From Terriglobus sp. RCC_193 (lineage in GTDB: Bacteria > Acidobacteriota > Terriglobia > Terriglobales > Acidobacteriaceae): a stretch of 64,000 bases of DNA. The translations under genes were made by a program, and so were the position numbers. The notes under the pieces were generated by a model. It made no database searches. It was not told the DNA's origin and saw only the letters and a program-made list of their open reading frames with translations. Below, in pieces: positions 40,618 through 50,184 of this stretch. Each line of letters opens with the position of its first letter. Within the stretch, counting starts at the first letter, position 1. The stretch is from contig NZ_JBFUPK010000001.1 of assembly GCF_041355105.1 (NCBI RefSeq), positions 806,001 through 870,000 of the forward strand, given 5' to 3'.

Positions 40618-41916
40618 CTATCGCTCCGAAATCTGGTTAAGCAACGAGAAGAATTCAGGAAAAGAGATGGCAGCAGCTTCAGCACCGTGAATGGCGGTTT
40701 CACCTTCCGCGCGCAGTGCCGCAATGGCGAATGCCATCGCAATACGGTGGTCGTCAGCAGAGTCGACAATACCGCCGCGAAGCATCTGATTTCCCGGAAC
40801 GTGCAGACCATCTTCGAATTCTTCTACTTCCGCGCCCATGGCTCGCAGGTTCTGAACCACAAGCGCAATACGATCAGATTCTTTCACGCGAAGTTCTTTC
40901 GCATTGCGAATGGTCACGCCGGTATTTGTATAGGGTCCGATTGCTGCAAGGACAGGGAGCTCATCGATGATGAGCGCCGGAAGATCACCAATGATCTCAG
41001 CACCTTTAAGTTCTGTAGCACCATTTACCTGAATGGTGCCGATCATTTCTCCATGCTTTTCTTCCAGGTTCAGCACCTTTACCTGCAGTCCCATGGAGGC
41101 AAGCACATCCAGCAGCGTGGAACGTGATGGGTTCATGCCCACGTCGTCCAGCACAAGCTGCGCATCGGGAAAGAGAATGGTTGCGCAGAGGAAGAACGCA
41201 GCGGAAGAAAGGTCGCCCGGAACGGTGGCTTCAATAGCCTGAAGCTGCTGTCCACCACGAATAGAGATGGAATTCTTGCCTCGCTCCAACTCCGCGCCAA
41301 ACGCACGCAGGGCGTGCTCGGAATGATCGCGCGTGCGGACGGCTTCTTGCAGCGTAGTGGTTCCTTCTGCGCCAAGTCCGGCAAAAAGTACGGCCGTTTT
41401 TACCTGCGCACTGGCAATCGGCGTATTGAATTCAATGGCCTTCAGAGTACCGCCGTGAATCGTCATCGGCGCGTGGCCGTCGGTCAATTCGACCTGTGCG
41501 CCCATCTGCTCCAGTGGCCCCTTGATGCGCTGCATGGGGCGCTTGGTGAGGGAAGCGTCGCCGATAAAACGATACGTGCCTTTGTGGCCTGCAACCAAAC
41601 CCGCGAGCATGCGCATTGTGGAACCGGAGTTACCGCAGTCCAGGTCGCGTGTGGGCTGCTGAAATGTGCCACCCACGCCGGTGACTTCGATGATGCCGTC
41701 GGGACCCTTTACAACAGTCGCACCCAGTGCTTCCATGCAGCTCAGCGAGCTATGCGGATCTGCGCCAGTGGAGAAGTTTGCGAAGCGCGAGGTGCCTTTG
41801 GCCAACCCTGCCAACATGGCATAGCGGTGCGAGATGCTCTTGTCGCCGGGCAGTCGAACACTGCCGCGGACGGTGCGTGCTGGACGCACAACTTCTGTGG
41901 TTCCGTTGTGTGACAT
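40618..41916 (-). CDS. aroA: 3-phosphoshikimate 1-carboxyvinyltransferase (EPSP synthase)
   Basis: AroA joins shikimate-3-phosphate and phosphoenolpyruvate in the shikimate pathway to aromatic amino acids. Visible landmarks are RLPGDKSISHRYAMLAGLAK (substrate Lys/Ser/Arg), the DCGNSGSTMRMLAG motif, the LFAGLGAEGTTTLQ segment, and RVKESDRIA near the C-terminus, followed by a conserved DDHRIAMAFAIAAL. The length of about 432 residues is normal. ATG 41916 is chosen; an ATG three codons upstream and a longer in-frame ORF are possible, and none has a clear ribosome site. The glycosyltransferase gene follows after five bases. Cytoplasmic. Confidence 0.96.
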   Translation of the reverse strand: MSHNGTTEVVRPARTVRGSVRLPGDKSISHRYAMLAGLAKGTSRFANFSTGADPHSSLSCMEALGATVVKGPDGIIEVTGVGGTFQQPTRDLDCGNSGSTMRMLAGLVAGHKGTYRFIGDASLTKRPMQRIKGPLEQMGAQVELTDGHAPMTIHGGTLKAIEFNTPIASAQVKTAVLFAGLGAEGTTTLQEAVRTRDHSEHALRAFGAELERGKNSISIRGGQQLQAIEATVPGDLSSAAFFLCATILFPDAQLVLDDVGMNPSRSTLLDVLASMGLQVKVLNLEEKHGEMIGTIQVNGATELKGAEIIGDLPALIIDELPVLAAIGPYTNTGVTIRNAKELRVKESDRIALVVQNLRAMGAEVEEFEDGLHVPGNQMLRGGIVDSADDHRIAMAFAIAALRAEGETAIHGAEAAAISFPEFFSLLNQISER

Positions 41917-41947
41917 GGATACCATTCTACTGGTTGTGAGTGAACGA

Positions 41948-43951
41948 TTAGCGAACCTGAAGTACCAGCAGGGTTTCGTCGTCAAAATGCTCGTGGCCAT
42001 CCTGGAATGTAGAAACACTCTCCAGGACCGTCTTCACTGCGGTTTCCGCATCTGCTTCATGCAGATTGTCCAGCACTTCAATGAGACGATCATTGCCAAA
42101 CATCTCACCGGCGCCATTTTCCGCGTCGACAATGCCATCGGAGAAGAAGACCAGCAGGTCGCCGGGGCGTGTGCTGATCGTAAATTCTTCATACTCGGCA
42201 TTGGGAAAGAGACCAAGTGGGAAGCCTTCTGCTTCAATCACGCGCGTATGCATCTGCTCGCCATCGCCTGAGACCAGCATGGGTTGCACGGACCCAGCAT
42301 TCGCAATGCTGAGAGTTCGTTCGTCGTCATTCCACACGGCGAAGAGCATGGTGACGTACTGCGAATCGAGCTTGCGCTCCTGCAACTGGTTGTTGAGTTC
42401 CGCCAGCATGGCTGCAGGGGAGAGATGTTGCGTCGCCACAGAGCGCAGGATGCCGCTGACCAGTGCAGCATAGAGGGCGGCAGGTGCTGCCTTGCCGCTA
42501 ACGTCACCCACAGCGATGGCGACGCGACCATTGCCGTAGTCGATGAAGTCGTAAACATCACCACCAATGGAACGTGCAGGTAGAAATGTTGCCGCAAACT
42601 GCGCATGTGGCAGCGGTTGCGGTGGCGGCGGCAGAAGGCGCATCTGCACTTCACGCGCCATTTGCAGGTCACGCTCCATGCGCTGTTCTTCCTCGAAGAT
42701 GCGCTCATACAGCCGCGCGTTGGTGATGGCAATGGCGATCTGACCGGCCAATGTTGTCAGCGTGCGCTGATGATCTTCGTTGTAGTAGTTAACGCGGGTG
42801 TGCTCCAGCGCAATGACGCCGGTGACTTTTTCTTTGTAGATCAGCGGTACAGCAAGCATGGAGCGCACTTCAGCAGAGCCTCGTTCGCCGCCAGAAGTGC
42901 TATCACCCAGATAGCGCGGATCCTTGCGCACATCTGGCACCAGAATCGGCTGGCGTTCCGCCGCTGCCAGACCAAAAATGCCCTTGCCCATCTCCGCATT
43001 GCGATCTCGCTGCACCCGCTCGCCAAAGCGGGTGGAAAACCGATTCATAAACTGCTGTCGGCTCTCGCTCCACAACAAAATAGTGAACATCTGAAAATCG
43101 ACAACACGCTTCAACAGAGTACCAATGCGCTCCAGCAGTGTATCGAGATCAAGGATGGCCGTCAGTTCGCGGCTGATTTCAGCCAGTACAGTCAGTGTCT
43201 GCGCTTGTCGGGAGAGTCGTGTATACAGCCGAGCGTTTTCTACCGCCACCGCCATACGTGAAGCGACCAATTCCAGTAGACGCCGCTGGTCCTGCGTGAA
43301 CGCACTCGCTTGTTCGCTTTCAAGATCGATCACGCCAATGACGCGATTCTTGATGATGAGAGGAATGGCGAGTTCGCTCTGTACCGCTGGATTGGCAGAG
43401 ATGTAATGCGGCGCATGCGCGACGTCGTCCACTAAAACAGACATGCGCGTGGCTGCGGCCTGTCCCACGATGCCCTGACCTATCTTGAGGCGGATGCGTT
43501 CCACTTCAGGGGCATGGCCCACCTGAAAGCGCATCCATAATTCCTGTGTACGATCGTTCAGCAGGAAGATGGCAAAGATGCGGTAATCCACCACGGCCCG
43601 CACCAACTCTGCCACACGCAGCATCAGCGTCTGCAGATCAAGCGTATTGTTCAGGGCATCGGCAAGACGCTGTAGGAAGTCCACATGTTCCGAATGCACG
43701 CGGATGCGGTTTTCCGGGTGTCCAGGCGAAACCGGGTCAATCACCATGTCGTGATTCGGAATGTCGACCCGTAGAGTATCGTCTGCCTGCGCACCCGGGC
43801 TGGGACGATAGTCGCCTTCGAAGTGATGGGAAGGTGTCCCGGCTTCTTCGGCAGCTTGCAGCCGTACCTCGGAAGCATCGGAGGCGCGCGACCGCGTTAC
43901 CACACGCAGCGGTTTATCTTCGCGCTTTCCTTTGTCTCCATGTGCAGCCAT
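41948..43951 (-). CDS. GAF-domain sensor with SpoIIE-type PP2C phosphatase domain
   Basis: The 667-residue protein starts with a charged, disordered stretch, then two GAF domains (about residues 100-250, DLQTLMLRVAELVRAVVDYR, and 262-420, DLDTLLERIGTLLKRVVDFQ), a coiled linker with EEEQRMERDLQMAREVQMRL, and a SpoIIE/RsbU phosphatase domain: IGGDVYDFIDYGNGRVAIAV, VGDVSGKAAPAALYAA and DLLVFFSDGIVDAENG carry the metal-binding Asp residues. Such RsbU-like phosphatases dephosphorylate anti-sigma-factor antagonists in partner-switching stress pathways; the GAF domains would sense a small molecule or redox state. ATG 43951 is preferred over a GTG at 44014 that overlaps deoC. It follows deoC after 37 bases. 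Confidence 0.9.
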   Translation of the reverse strand: MAAHGDKGKREDKPLRVVTRSRASDASEVRLQAAEEAGTPSHHFEGDYRPSPGAQADDTLRVDIPNHDMVIDPVSPGHPENRIRVHSEHVDFLQRLADALNNTLDLQTLMLRVAELVRAVVDYRIFAIFLLNDRTQELWMRFQVGHAPEVERIRLKIGQGIVGQAAATRMSVLVDDVAHAPHYISANPAVQSELAIPLIIKNRVIGVIDLESEQASAFTQDQRRLLELVASRMAVAVENARLYTRLSRQAQTLTVLAEISRELTAILDLDTLLERIGTLLKRVVDFQMFTILLWSESRQQFMNRFSTRFGERVQRDRNAEMGKGIFGLAAAERQPILVPDVRKDPRYLGDSTSGGERGSAEVRSMLAVPLIYKEKVTGVIALEHTRVNYYNEDHQRTLTTLAGQIAIAITNARLYERIFEEEQRMERDLQMAREVQMRLLPPPPQPLPHAQFAATFLPARSIGGDVYDFIDYGNGRVAIAVGDVSGKAAPAALYAALVSGILRSVATQHLSPAAMLAELNNQLQERKLDSQYVTMLFAVWNDDERTLSIANAGSVQPMLVSGDGEQMHTRVIEAEGFPLGLFPNAEYEEFTISTRPGDLLVFFSDGIVDAENGAGEMFGNDRLIEVLDNLHEADAETAVKTVLESVSTFQDGHEHFDDETLLVLQVR

Positions 43952-43988
43952 GTACCTGCTTGCCTTTGTAGCAGAGGTGCGGTCTTTC

Positions 43989-44735
43989 TTAGTAGCCGGA
44001 ACCGCCGGAGTCACCCTTGGCCGTTCCCGTCAGCTCCTGCACAATGCGCACGCTGGCACTTGCGCCAATGCGGTTTGCCCCTGCTTTCAACATCGCTTTC
44101 GCGTCTGCCAGAGAACGGATGCCGCCCGATGCCTTCACGCCAGAACGTAGCCCAGCCACACTACGCATCTGCGCAATGTCATCCACTGTGGCACCCCCAG
44201 TGGAGAAGCCGGTGCTGGTTTTGATGAAGTCTGCGCCGGCATTTACGGCAATCTCACTGGCGCGCAGCTTTTCTTCAAAGTTCAGCAGGGCCGTCTCCAG
44301 AATGACCTTCACGATGGCTCCGCGCTCATGCGCCGCATCAACTATGCCACGAATATCATTCGCCACGGTGTCATATTCGCCACCTTTAAGAGCCCCGATA
44401 TTCAGCACCATGTCGACATCATGGGCACCGAGTGCGATGACGCGTTTTGCCTCGTCCACCTTCGATTCGGAGAGGGATGCGCCCAACGGAAATCCGATGA
44501 CGACTCCTACCGGTACACCTGTCCCAGCGAGTGCCGCGGCCGCCGTAGATACCCAGAACGGATTCACCATGGCACAGGCAAAACGATACTGTGCCGCTTC
44601 CTCGCAGATCTGAAGCACCTGCGCCCGGGTGGCATCAGCCTTCAGCAATGTGTGGTCCAGCGTGGCGGCCAGGGCACGCGCGCTGCTCATTGCATGCTCA
44701 TAAAAGCTCTCAGGAGTGTACGTCGATTCCATCAT
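43989..44735 (-). CDS. deoC: Deoxyribose-phosphate aldolase
   Basis: DeoC cleaves 2-deoxyribose-5-phosphate to glyceraldehyde-3-phosphate and acetaldehyde in deoxynucleoside salvage. The TIM-barrel shows the family sites: LDHTLLKADAT, CAMVNPFWV, VIGFPLGA, VDMVLNIGALKGG, the Schiff-base lysine in DFIKTSTGFSTGGAT and the second lysine in GVKASGGIRS. ATG 44735 has GAGAG seven bases upstream and is preferred to longer in-frame starts. The C-terminal GDSGGSGY is an extra Gly-rich tail. The GAF/SpoIIE gene follows after 37 bases on the same strand. Confidence 0.95.
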   Translation of the reverse strand: MMESTYTPESFYEHAMSSARALAATLDHTLLKADATRAQVLQICEEAAQYRFACAMVNPFWVSTAAAALAGTGVPVGVVIGFPLGASLSESKVDEAKRVIALGAHDVDMVLNIGALKGGEYDTVANDIRGIVDAAHERGAIVKVILETALLNFEEKLRASEIAVNAGADFIKTSTGFSTGGATVDDIAQMRSVAGLRSGVKASGGIRSLADAKAMLKAGANRIGASASVRIVQELTGTAKGDSGGSGY

Positions 44736-44933
44736 GTAAAAACTCTCAATCTGCAAGGCCGTAAAAGACCCAAAGGACATCATATCCTCTGATGCGCAGA
44801 TTCGTTGTTATGACAGCAACCCACTAGCGCACCCGCCCGTGCGAAATAACACAGCGATAGCAGGTCATCCCCGGAGATAACCCTGCGCTGCGGGAGCACG
44901 TTGCCGTTCCGGCAGTGCACTTATCTTGCCTGG

Positions 44934-47222
44934 TTATCTACCTGTCGGAGCATTGCTGCGCCACTTGTTGTTGAGCGCAGTCAGCTTATCTGACATGGAG
45001 GATGGCTCGGGTTGCCGCTGTTGTTGCGGGCGGTTGCCTCCGCGCTGCGGCCCTTTGCCGCCTGGGGCTGGTTCCAGCGCCTTGATAGAGAGCGAGATGC
45101 GCTTCGTCTTTGTATCTGCACTCAGGACCTTGGCCTTAACCAACTGTCCGGCCTTGAGGGCTTCGCTCGGGTCCTTGATGAACTTGTGCGAAATCTCTGA
45201 GATGTGAACGAGTCCATCCTGATGCACGCCGATGTCCACGAACGCACCGAACTTCGTCACATTGGTCACAACGCCTTCCATGATCATGCCCGGTTCCACA
45301 TCCTTAATTTCGCGGACGGCTTCGTTGAAGGTGGGGGCAATAAACGTATCGCGAGGATCGCGCCCGGGCTTCTTCAACTCCTCCAGAATGTCGTTCAGCG
45401 TGTACGTGCCTGCACCGAACGCATCGGTTTTCACACCGGTCAGCAGTTGCGGTTTGCGAATCAGATCGTCAATCGAAGTGTTTAGCGACGACGCAATCTG
45501 CTCCACCAGGGCATACGATTCGGGATGTACCGCGGTCGAATCCAGCGGCTGCTCTCCATCGCGGATACGCAGGAATCCAGCGGCCTGCTCGAACGTCTTG
45601 GGGCCGATACCGGCTACTTCATGCAACTGCTTACGCGACTGGAAGCGACCATTCGTATCGCGAAACTGAACAATGCTCAGCGCAATGCGCTCACTGATAC
45701 CGGCGACGTACCGCAACAGTGTCCACGATGCCGTGTTCAGATCGACACCCACGCGGTTTACGCAGCTTTCAATCACAGCTTCCAGTGATTGGTTCAACTG
45801 TCGCTGATCCACATCGTGCTGATACTGACCAACGCCGATGGACTTGGGATCGACCTTCACCAGTTCCGAAAGCGGGTCTTGCAAGCGCCGCGCAATCGAG
45901 ATGGCGCCGCGCACGGTCAGGTCAAGGTCAGGGAACTCCTGGCGCGCAATATCGGATGCGGAATACACGCTGGCACCAGACTCCGAGACAGTAACCTTGA
46001 AGATGCCACCCAGCTTGTGTTCTGCGAGGAAGTCGCGCACAAACGCATCCGTCTCGCGCGATGCGGTGCCATTGCCGATGGCGATGGCGCGAATATTCTG
46101 CGAGGCCACCATCACTGCCAGCTTTTGCGATGCTTCTTTTTCGCGGCCAGTATGCGGATAAATCACATCATGCGCCAGGAACTTGCCCGTCTCATCGACT
46201 ACGGCGATCTTGCATCCAGTACGCAGGCCGGGATCGATACCGAGCACACAAATCGGTCCCGCAGGGGAAGCCATCAGCACATGCTGCAGATTCTCGCGAA
46301 AGACATCAATGGCTTCCGTATCGGAACGCCGCTTCAGTTCCAGACGCAATTCACCCTGAATCGATGAATTGAGAAGACGCTTCCAGCAATCTTCAATGGC
46401 AAGGTTGAGTTGCGGTGTCCAATCGCCGTCATTCTTCAGCACACGCGAACGGATCAGCGCCAACATGCGCTCTTCCTCCGTTTCAATGAGCCAATAGAGG
46501 ACGTTCTCCGCTTCACCACGACGCACAGCCAGCATGCGATGCGATGGGATTGTCTTCACCGGCTCGCGATACTCGTAGTACATCTTGAACTTTTCCTGCT
46601 CATCCTTCGCGTCGAATATCTTGCGGCTGACGATCAGTCCTTCTTCAAACATTACGTGACGAGTGGAGCGGCGCACCTCGGCGTCTTCGCTGATGCGTTC
46701 GGCAACAATGTGTCGCGCACCTTCCAGGGCGTCGTCGACCGTGGCGACTTCCTTTGCTGGATCGACCAGCGAAGTGGCCAACGCGATCAGATCAAGCTCC
46801 GCAGCTTCCTGCGCCCATAGATAATCGGCCAGCGGTTCCAGGCCTTTTTCGCGCGCAATCGTTGCCTTGGTGCGGCGCTTGGGCTTGTAGGGAAGATACA
46901 GGTCCTCCAGCTCACTGCGATCCAGTGTGCCCATGATCTTCGCCTTCAGTTCATCGGTCATCTTGCCCTGTTCCGTGATGGAAGACAGGACGGTCTCACG
47001 ACGAGAGACGAACTCACGGAAGTACGTGATCTTTTCGGCAAGGTCACGGATCTGCACTTCGTCCAGGTTGCCGGTGGCTTCCTTGCGATAGCGCGCGATA
47101 AAGGGAACAGTCGAACCTTCATCCAGCAGCCCCATCACGGCGCGCACGCCGCTGAGCGGGATGTTCAGTTCTTGGGCAATGTGGAGGAGGATTTCCGGAG
47201 CGAGAGATTGCACTTCAGCCAT
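44934..47222 (-). CDS. tex: RNA-binding transcriptional accessory protein Tex
   Basis: Tex is a conserved nucleic-acid-binding protein needed for transcription robustness and stress tolerance. Domains in order: helical Tex N-domain (residues 1-190, VPFIARYRKEATGNLDEVQI; LYLPYKPKRRTKATIAREKG), a YqgF-like nuclease-fold domain (about 325-450, LGIDPGLRTGCKIAVVDETG), helix-hairpin-helix repeats (about 490-560, VDLNTASWTLLRYVAGISER and EVAGIGPKTFEQAAGFLRIR), and an S1 domain (about 645-720, GMIMEGVVTNVTKFGAFVDI). The C-terminus is Gly/Arg/Gln-rich and probably disordered, suiting RNA contact. ATG 47222 is family-typical. It lies 80 bases downstream of the cytochrome c maturation genes on the same strand. 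Confidence 0.96.
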   Translation of the reverse strand: MAEVQSLAPEILLHIAQELNIPLSGVRAVMGLLDEGSTVPFIARYRKEATGNLDEVQIRDLAEKITYFREFVSRRETVLSSITEQGKMTDELKAKIMGTLDRSELEDLYLPYKPKRRTKATIAREKGLEPLADYLWAQEAAELDLIALATSLVDPAKEVATVDDALEGARHIVAERISEDAEVRRSTRHVMFEEGLIVSRKIFDAKDEQEKFKMYYEYREPVKTIPSHRMLAVRRGEAENVLYWLIETEEERMLALIRSRVLKNDGDWTPQLNLAIEDCWKRLLNSSIQGELRLELKRRSDTEAIDVFRENLQHVLMASPAGPICVLGIDPGLRTGCKIAVVDETGKFLAHDVIYPHTGREKEASQKLAVMVASQNIRAIAIGNGTASRETDAFVRDFLAEHKLGGIFKVTVSESGASVYSASDIARQEFPDLDLTVRGAISIARRLQDPLSELVKVDPKSIGVGQYQHDVDQRQLNQSLEAVIESCVNRVGVDLNTASWTLLRYVAGISERIALSIVQFRDTNGRFQSRKQLHEVAGIGPKTFEQAAGFLRIRDGEQPLDSTAVHPESYALVEQIASSLNTSIDDLIRKPQLLTGVKTDAFGAGTYTLNDILEELKKPGRDPRDTFIAPTFNEAVREIKDVEPGMIMEGVVTNVTKFGAFVDIGVHQDGLVHISEISHKFIKDPSEALKAGQLVKAKVLSADTKTKRISLSIKALEPAPGGKGPQRGGNRPQQQRQPEPSSMSDKLTALNNKWRSNAPTGR

Positions 47223-47302
47223 ACCCGTTCATGGTAACGGGGAAGTCTCAGGAAAACTTGCTACACGTCACAATCGCGGAGTGGATTGTGATGCGCAACA
47301 AA

Positions 47303-47569
47303 TTAGACGCGCTCGAGCAGATCGATTTCGCGAACGATGGTGGCGGCTTCGTCTTCCAGCATGGCACGTTGCGTGGCGTAATCCTCTTCTGGATATTTGC
47401 CTGCTTTGTACTCGAAATTGAGGTCACGCAGGTTGGCGAAAATGGATTCGCGGCGTTCGCGCAGGAAGTCTATGCGTGAGGTTGCGCGCTGGACGAAGGG
47501 ATTCTTCTCCGGCCAGAAGGTGTAGGCGAAGGCTCCGACAAAAAGTGCGAGGCAGGCAATGTATGCCAT
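47303..47569 (-). CDS. Short CcmI-like protein, cytochrome c maturation
   Basis: This 88-residue protein has one N-terminal membrane helix (MAYIACLALFVGAFAYTFW) and a charged helix with LRDLNFEYKAGKYPEEDYAT, the signature of the N-terminal part of CcmI/CycH. Full CcmI adds a periplasmic TPR domain to hold apocytochrome c; here only the membrane-anchored coiled-coil part remains. The gene starts three bases after the ccmH stop, so it belongs to the ccmF-ccmH unit. Short forms could hand over to a separate TPR protein. The assignment rests on this motif and the position. Confidence 0.75.
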   Translation of the reverse strand: MAYIACLALFVGAFAYTFWPEKNPFVQRATSRIDFLRERRESIFANLRDLNFEYKAGKYPEEDYATQRAMLEDEAATIVREIDLLERV

Positions 47570-47572
47570 GAT

Positions 47573-48055
47573 TCAGTACTCCGTCTCGCGGCGAATGCGC
47601 TCGCGTACCGCGTCGTTTTCCGGGGTGTAGGGGATGGACGGTGCACCGGCTACTGCGACCATGTGGCGGCCCTTCCAACGGCGCACCAGAAAGGCCGTGC
47701 CACCGAGCGCAAAGACGAACACGACGACCGGGACGATCCATGCCGCGTTGTCAAAGCCGCCGCGGATGGGCGCTGCGAGAACAGTAGGACCGTATTTCGC
47801 TACGAACCAGTTGAAGACACTGGTGTCGCTGCCGCCCGCCGCCACCTGCACACGGAGTTCTTTGATCATGCGGTCGGAGTCAGGGCAGCCGACGTGGTTG
47901 CACTCCAGCAGAATCTGCCCGCAACCGCAGACGCACATCATTTTGTGGCCGATGGAGGAAAATTTCTCGTCTGTGCTACCTGCGCCGATGGTCGCGAGCG
48001 CGATAGTGAAGACGAAGACCATTTGCAGGATGCGATTACGTAATAGATTGCGCAT
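47573..48055 (-). CDS. ccmH: Cytochrome c-type biogenesis protein CcmH
   Basis: CcmH is a thiol protein that reduces or holds the apocytochrome CxxCH motif before heme attachment. Layout: signal/membrane segment (residues about 8-25), periplasmic domain, second membrane segment (about 106-124) and a short cytoplasmic tail, as in CcmH/NrfF proteins. The catalytic region reads HKMMCVCGCGQILLECNH, where the classic family motif is LRCxxCQ; the spacing is CxCxC, with a further Cys in LECNHVGC. This variant is noted as an oddity, though I believe acidobacterial homologues share it. Gene ends overlap ccmF by one base, showing translational coupling. Confidence 0.88.
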   Translation of the reverse strand: MRNLLRNRILQMVFVFTIALATIGAGSTDEKFSSIGHKMMCVCGCGQILLECNHVGCPDSDRMIKELRVQVAAGGSDTSVFNWFVAKYGPTVLAAPIRGGFDNAAWIVPVVVFVFALGGTAFLVRRWKGRHMVAVAGAPSIPYTPENDAVRERIRRETEY

Positions 48056-50124
48056 CAGTCGCCTCCTGCGGCAACGAGTTCACGTGGTTCGGCGGGTGTG
48101 GACTTGTTGCTGAGTTGGGCGCGTAGGCCCGGGAGCAGAGCGAGCACTGTGCCTGCAAAGACGATGGCCACACCTGCCCAGATCCAGCTTACGAGTGGGT
48201 TCAGGAAGACCTTGATGATGGGTTTGTTTGTGTCCGGATTACGGCCTTCGAAGATGACGTAGAGATCGCGCAGCACCGTGGAATGGATCGCCACAATGGT
48301 CGAAGTTGTCTGGCTGGCGTTGTAGAAACGGCGCTCCGGCGACATCTGGCCGATCTTCTTGTCGCCACGGAAGACGTCCAGCAGTGCAAAGTCGGTGTCG
48401 TAGTTCGGGTTGGAATCCTGTGTGTAGCTCTGGCAGACAAGCTTGTAGTTGCCGATGGTGAGCGAGTCACCAAAGCCCATCTCCATCTCGTGCTGTTGAT
48501 TGAAAGCGGAGCCTGCAAGGCCGATAAAAAGGATGACGATGCCGAAGTGCACGATATAACCGCCGTAGCGGCGGTTGTTACGCATCGTCAGTGTCCATAC
48601 GGCTGCGGTAAGGCTCTTCCCGGTCTGCGTGCGGACAACGTTGGCACCACGCAGGAACTCTGCTGCGATGGCAACCATGACACCCGTGCCGATGGAGAAG
48701 CAGACAAGCGCGTAAAGCTGGCCTTCCAGGTCATCCTTCGATGCGGACCACGGATGCATACCGGTAGCCATCAGGATGACAGCGGTGCCGAGGACGGTAA
48801 CGCAGGGAAGGATAAAGTTGCGGCGGATGGACCGCAGCGAGGTTGCTCGCCATGCCAGCAACGGACCGACGCCCGTGAGCACAAGAAGGAAGAGGCCGAT
48901 GGGCACCGCGACCCTGTTGAAGAATGGCGGTCCCATGGTGACCTTCGAGCCTTGCACGTATTCGCTGAGAACTGGAAACAGTGTGCCGAAGAGAACGGTG
49001 AAGCAGGCAACGAGCAGGACGAGATTGTTGAAGAGGAAGCTGCTCTCGCGGCTGACGACGGATTCCAGTTTGTGTTCGCTGGTGAGGTGGCTGCTCTGGC
49101 GGAAGAAGACGAAGAGGCAGACCGCGAAGATGATGCAGAGGAAGGTGGTGAACCAGTTACCAATACTGCTCTGCGCAAAGGCATGAACGCTGCTGACCAG
49201 GCCGGAGCGCGTGAGGTCCGTGCCCAGGATGGTAAGCATGAATGTGAGGAAGATCAGCCACACGTTCCACTTCTTCATCATGCCGCGCTTCTCCTGCATC
49301 ATGACGGAGTGCAGGAAGGCAGTGGCGGTGAGCCAGGGAAGGAACGATGCGTTTTCAACCGGATCCCATCCCCAGTAGCCACCCCAACCCAAAACCGCGT
49401 AGGCCCAGTGCATGCCGAGCGCGATGCCGACGGTGAGAAACAGCCACGTCACCAGCGTCCAGCGGCGCGTAATGCGAATCCATTTTTCGCCGGGGTAGCG
49501 CATCATCAGAGCGCCGAGTGCGAAGGCGAAGGGAACCGTGAAGCCCACGTAGCCCAGGTACAACATGGGCGGATGGATGACCATCTCCACGTATTGCAGG
49601 AGCGGATTAAGACCGTTGCCGTCGGCGGGAATCGGACCTTTGGTCAGGGAGAAGGGCTCCGCCGCGAAATTGAGTAGCGCGAGGAAGAAAATCTGCGGTG
49701 CTGCGAGGATGGTCGATGCGTAGGCGAAGAGGCGGACATCTGTTTTATGACGCAGACGCAGCACAAAGCCGTAGGCCGCCAGCAGGAATGACCACAGCAG
49801 CAGCGAGCCTTCCTGTCCGCTCCAGAGCGCAGAGAACTTGTACATCGGGTTCAGCGCGATGTTGGTATGTTCGCGGATGTACTCGACGGAGAAGTCGTTA
49901 GTGAAGGCTGCCCAGACGAGGGCGAAGGCCGCGCAAAGCACTGCGACGAAGCTGGCGATGCCAGCACGACGGGCGGTTTCACTCAGTCGCTCTGCCGAGA
50001 TGCGAAGCTGCATCCCTTTGGACATGGCAAAGAGCGCAAAGCTACCCGCAAACAATGTATAGGCGGCGAGGCACAGCGCCAGAAGCAGTGCAAAGGTGCC
50101 GAAAGTAGGCATGGGATGAGACAT
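48055..50124 (-). CDS. ccmF: Cytochrome c heme lyase subunit CcmF
   Basis: CcmF is the inner-membrane synthetase that attaches heme to apocytochromes c. The 689-residue protein has about 15 hydrophobic helices and the tryptophan-rich heme-handling motif WGGYWGWDPVENASFLPWLT (near residues 248-267), with HPPMLYLGYVGFTVPFAFAL before it and a periplasmic C-terminal loop with a final helix (WIWAGVAIVFAGTVLALLPG). It starts a small operon with ccmH and the CcmI-like gene. CcmA, B, C and E are not in the window, so the system is split or lies upstream beyond other loci. Confidence 0.94.
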   Translation of the reverse strand: MSHPMPTFGTFALLLALCLAAYTLFAGSFALFAMSKGMQLRISAERLSETARRAGIASFVAVLCAAFALVWAAFTNDFSVEYIREHTNIALNPMYKFSALWSGQEGSLLLWSFLLAAYGFVLRLRHKTDVRLFAYASTILAAPQIFFLALLNFAAEPFSLTKGPIPADGNGLNPLLQYVEMVIHPPMLYLGYVGFTVPFAFALGALMMRYPGEKWIRITRRWTLVTWLFLTVGIALGMHWAYAVLGWGGYWGWDPVENASFLPWLTATAFLHSVMMQEKRGMMKKWNVWLIFLTFMLTILGTDLTRSGLVSSVHAFAQSSIGNWFTTFLCIIFAVCLFVFFRQSSHLTSEHKLESVVSRESSFLFNNLVLLVACFTVLFGTLFPVLSEYVQGSKVTMGPPFFNRVAVPIGLFLLVLTGVGPLLAWRATSLRSIRRNFILPCVTVLGTAVILMATGMHPWSASKDDLEGQLYALVCFSIGTGVMVAIAAEFLRGANVVRTQTGKSLTAAVWTLTMRNNRRYGGYIVHFGIVILFIGLAGSAFNQQHEMEMGFGDSLTIGNYKLVCQSYTQDSNPNYDTDFALLDVFRGDKKIGQMSPERRFYNASQTTSTIVAIHSTVLRDLYVIFEGRNPDTNKPIIKVFLNPLVSWIWAGVAIVFAGTVLALLPGLRAQLSNKSTPAEPRELVAAGGD

Positions 50125-50184
50125 GGGTATCCGGCGCTATGGGCGCAGGTTCATTGTCTCAGGGCAGGACGGCAGGTGCAAACG

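Noticed and set aside
48283-49677. A 464-codon open frame on the plus strand
   Set aside because: It is antisense to ccmF and made of charged, low-information sequence; ccmF has clear motifs.
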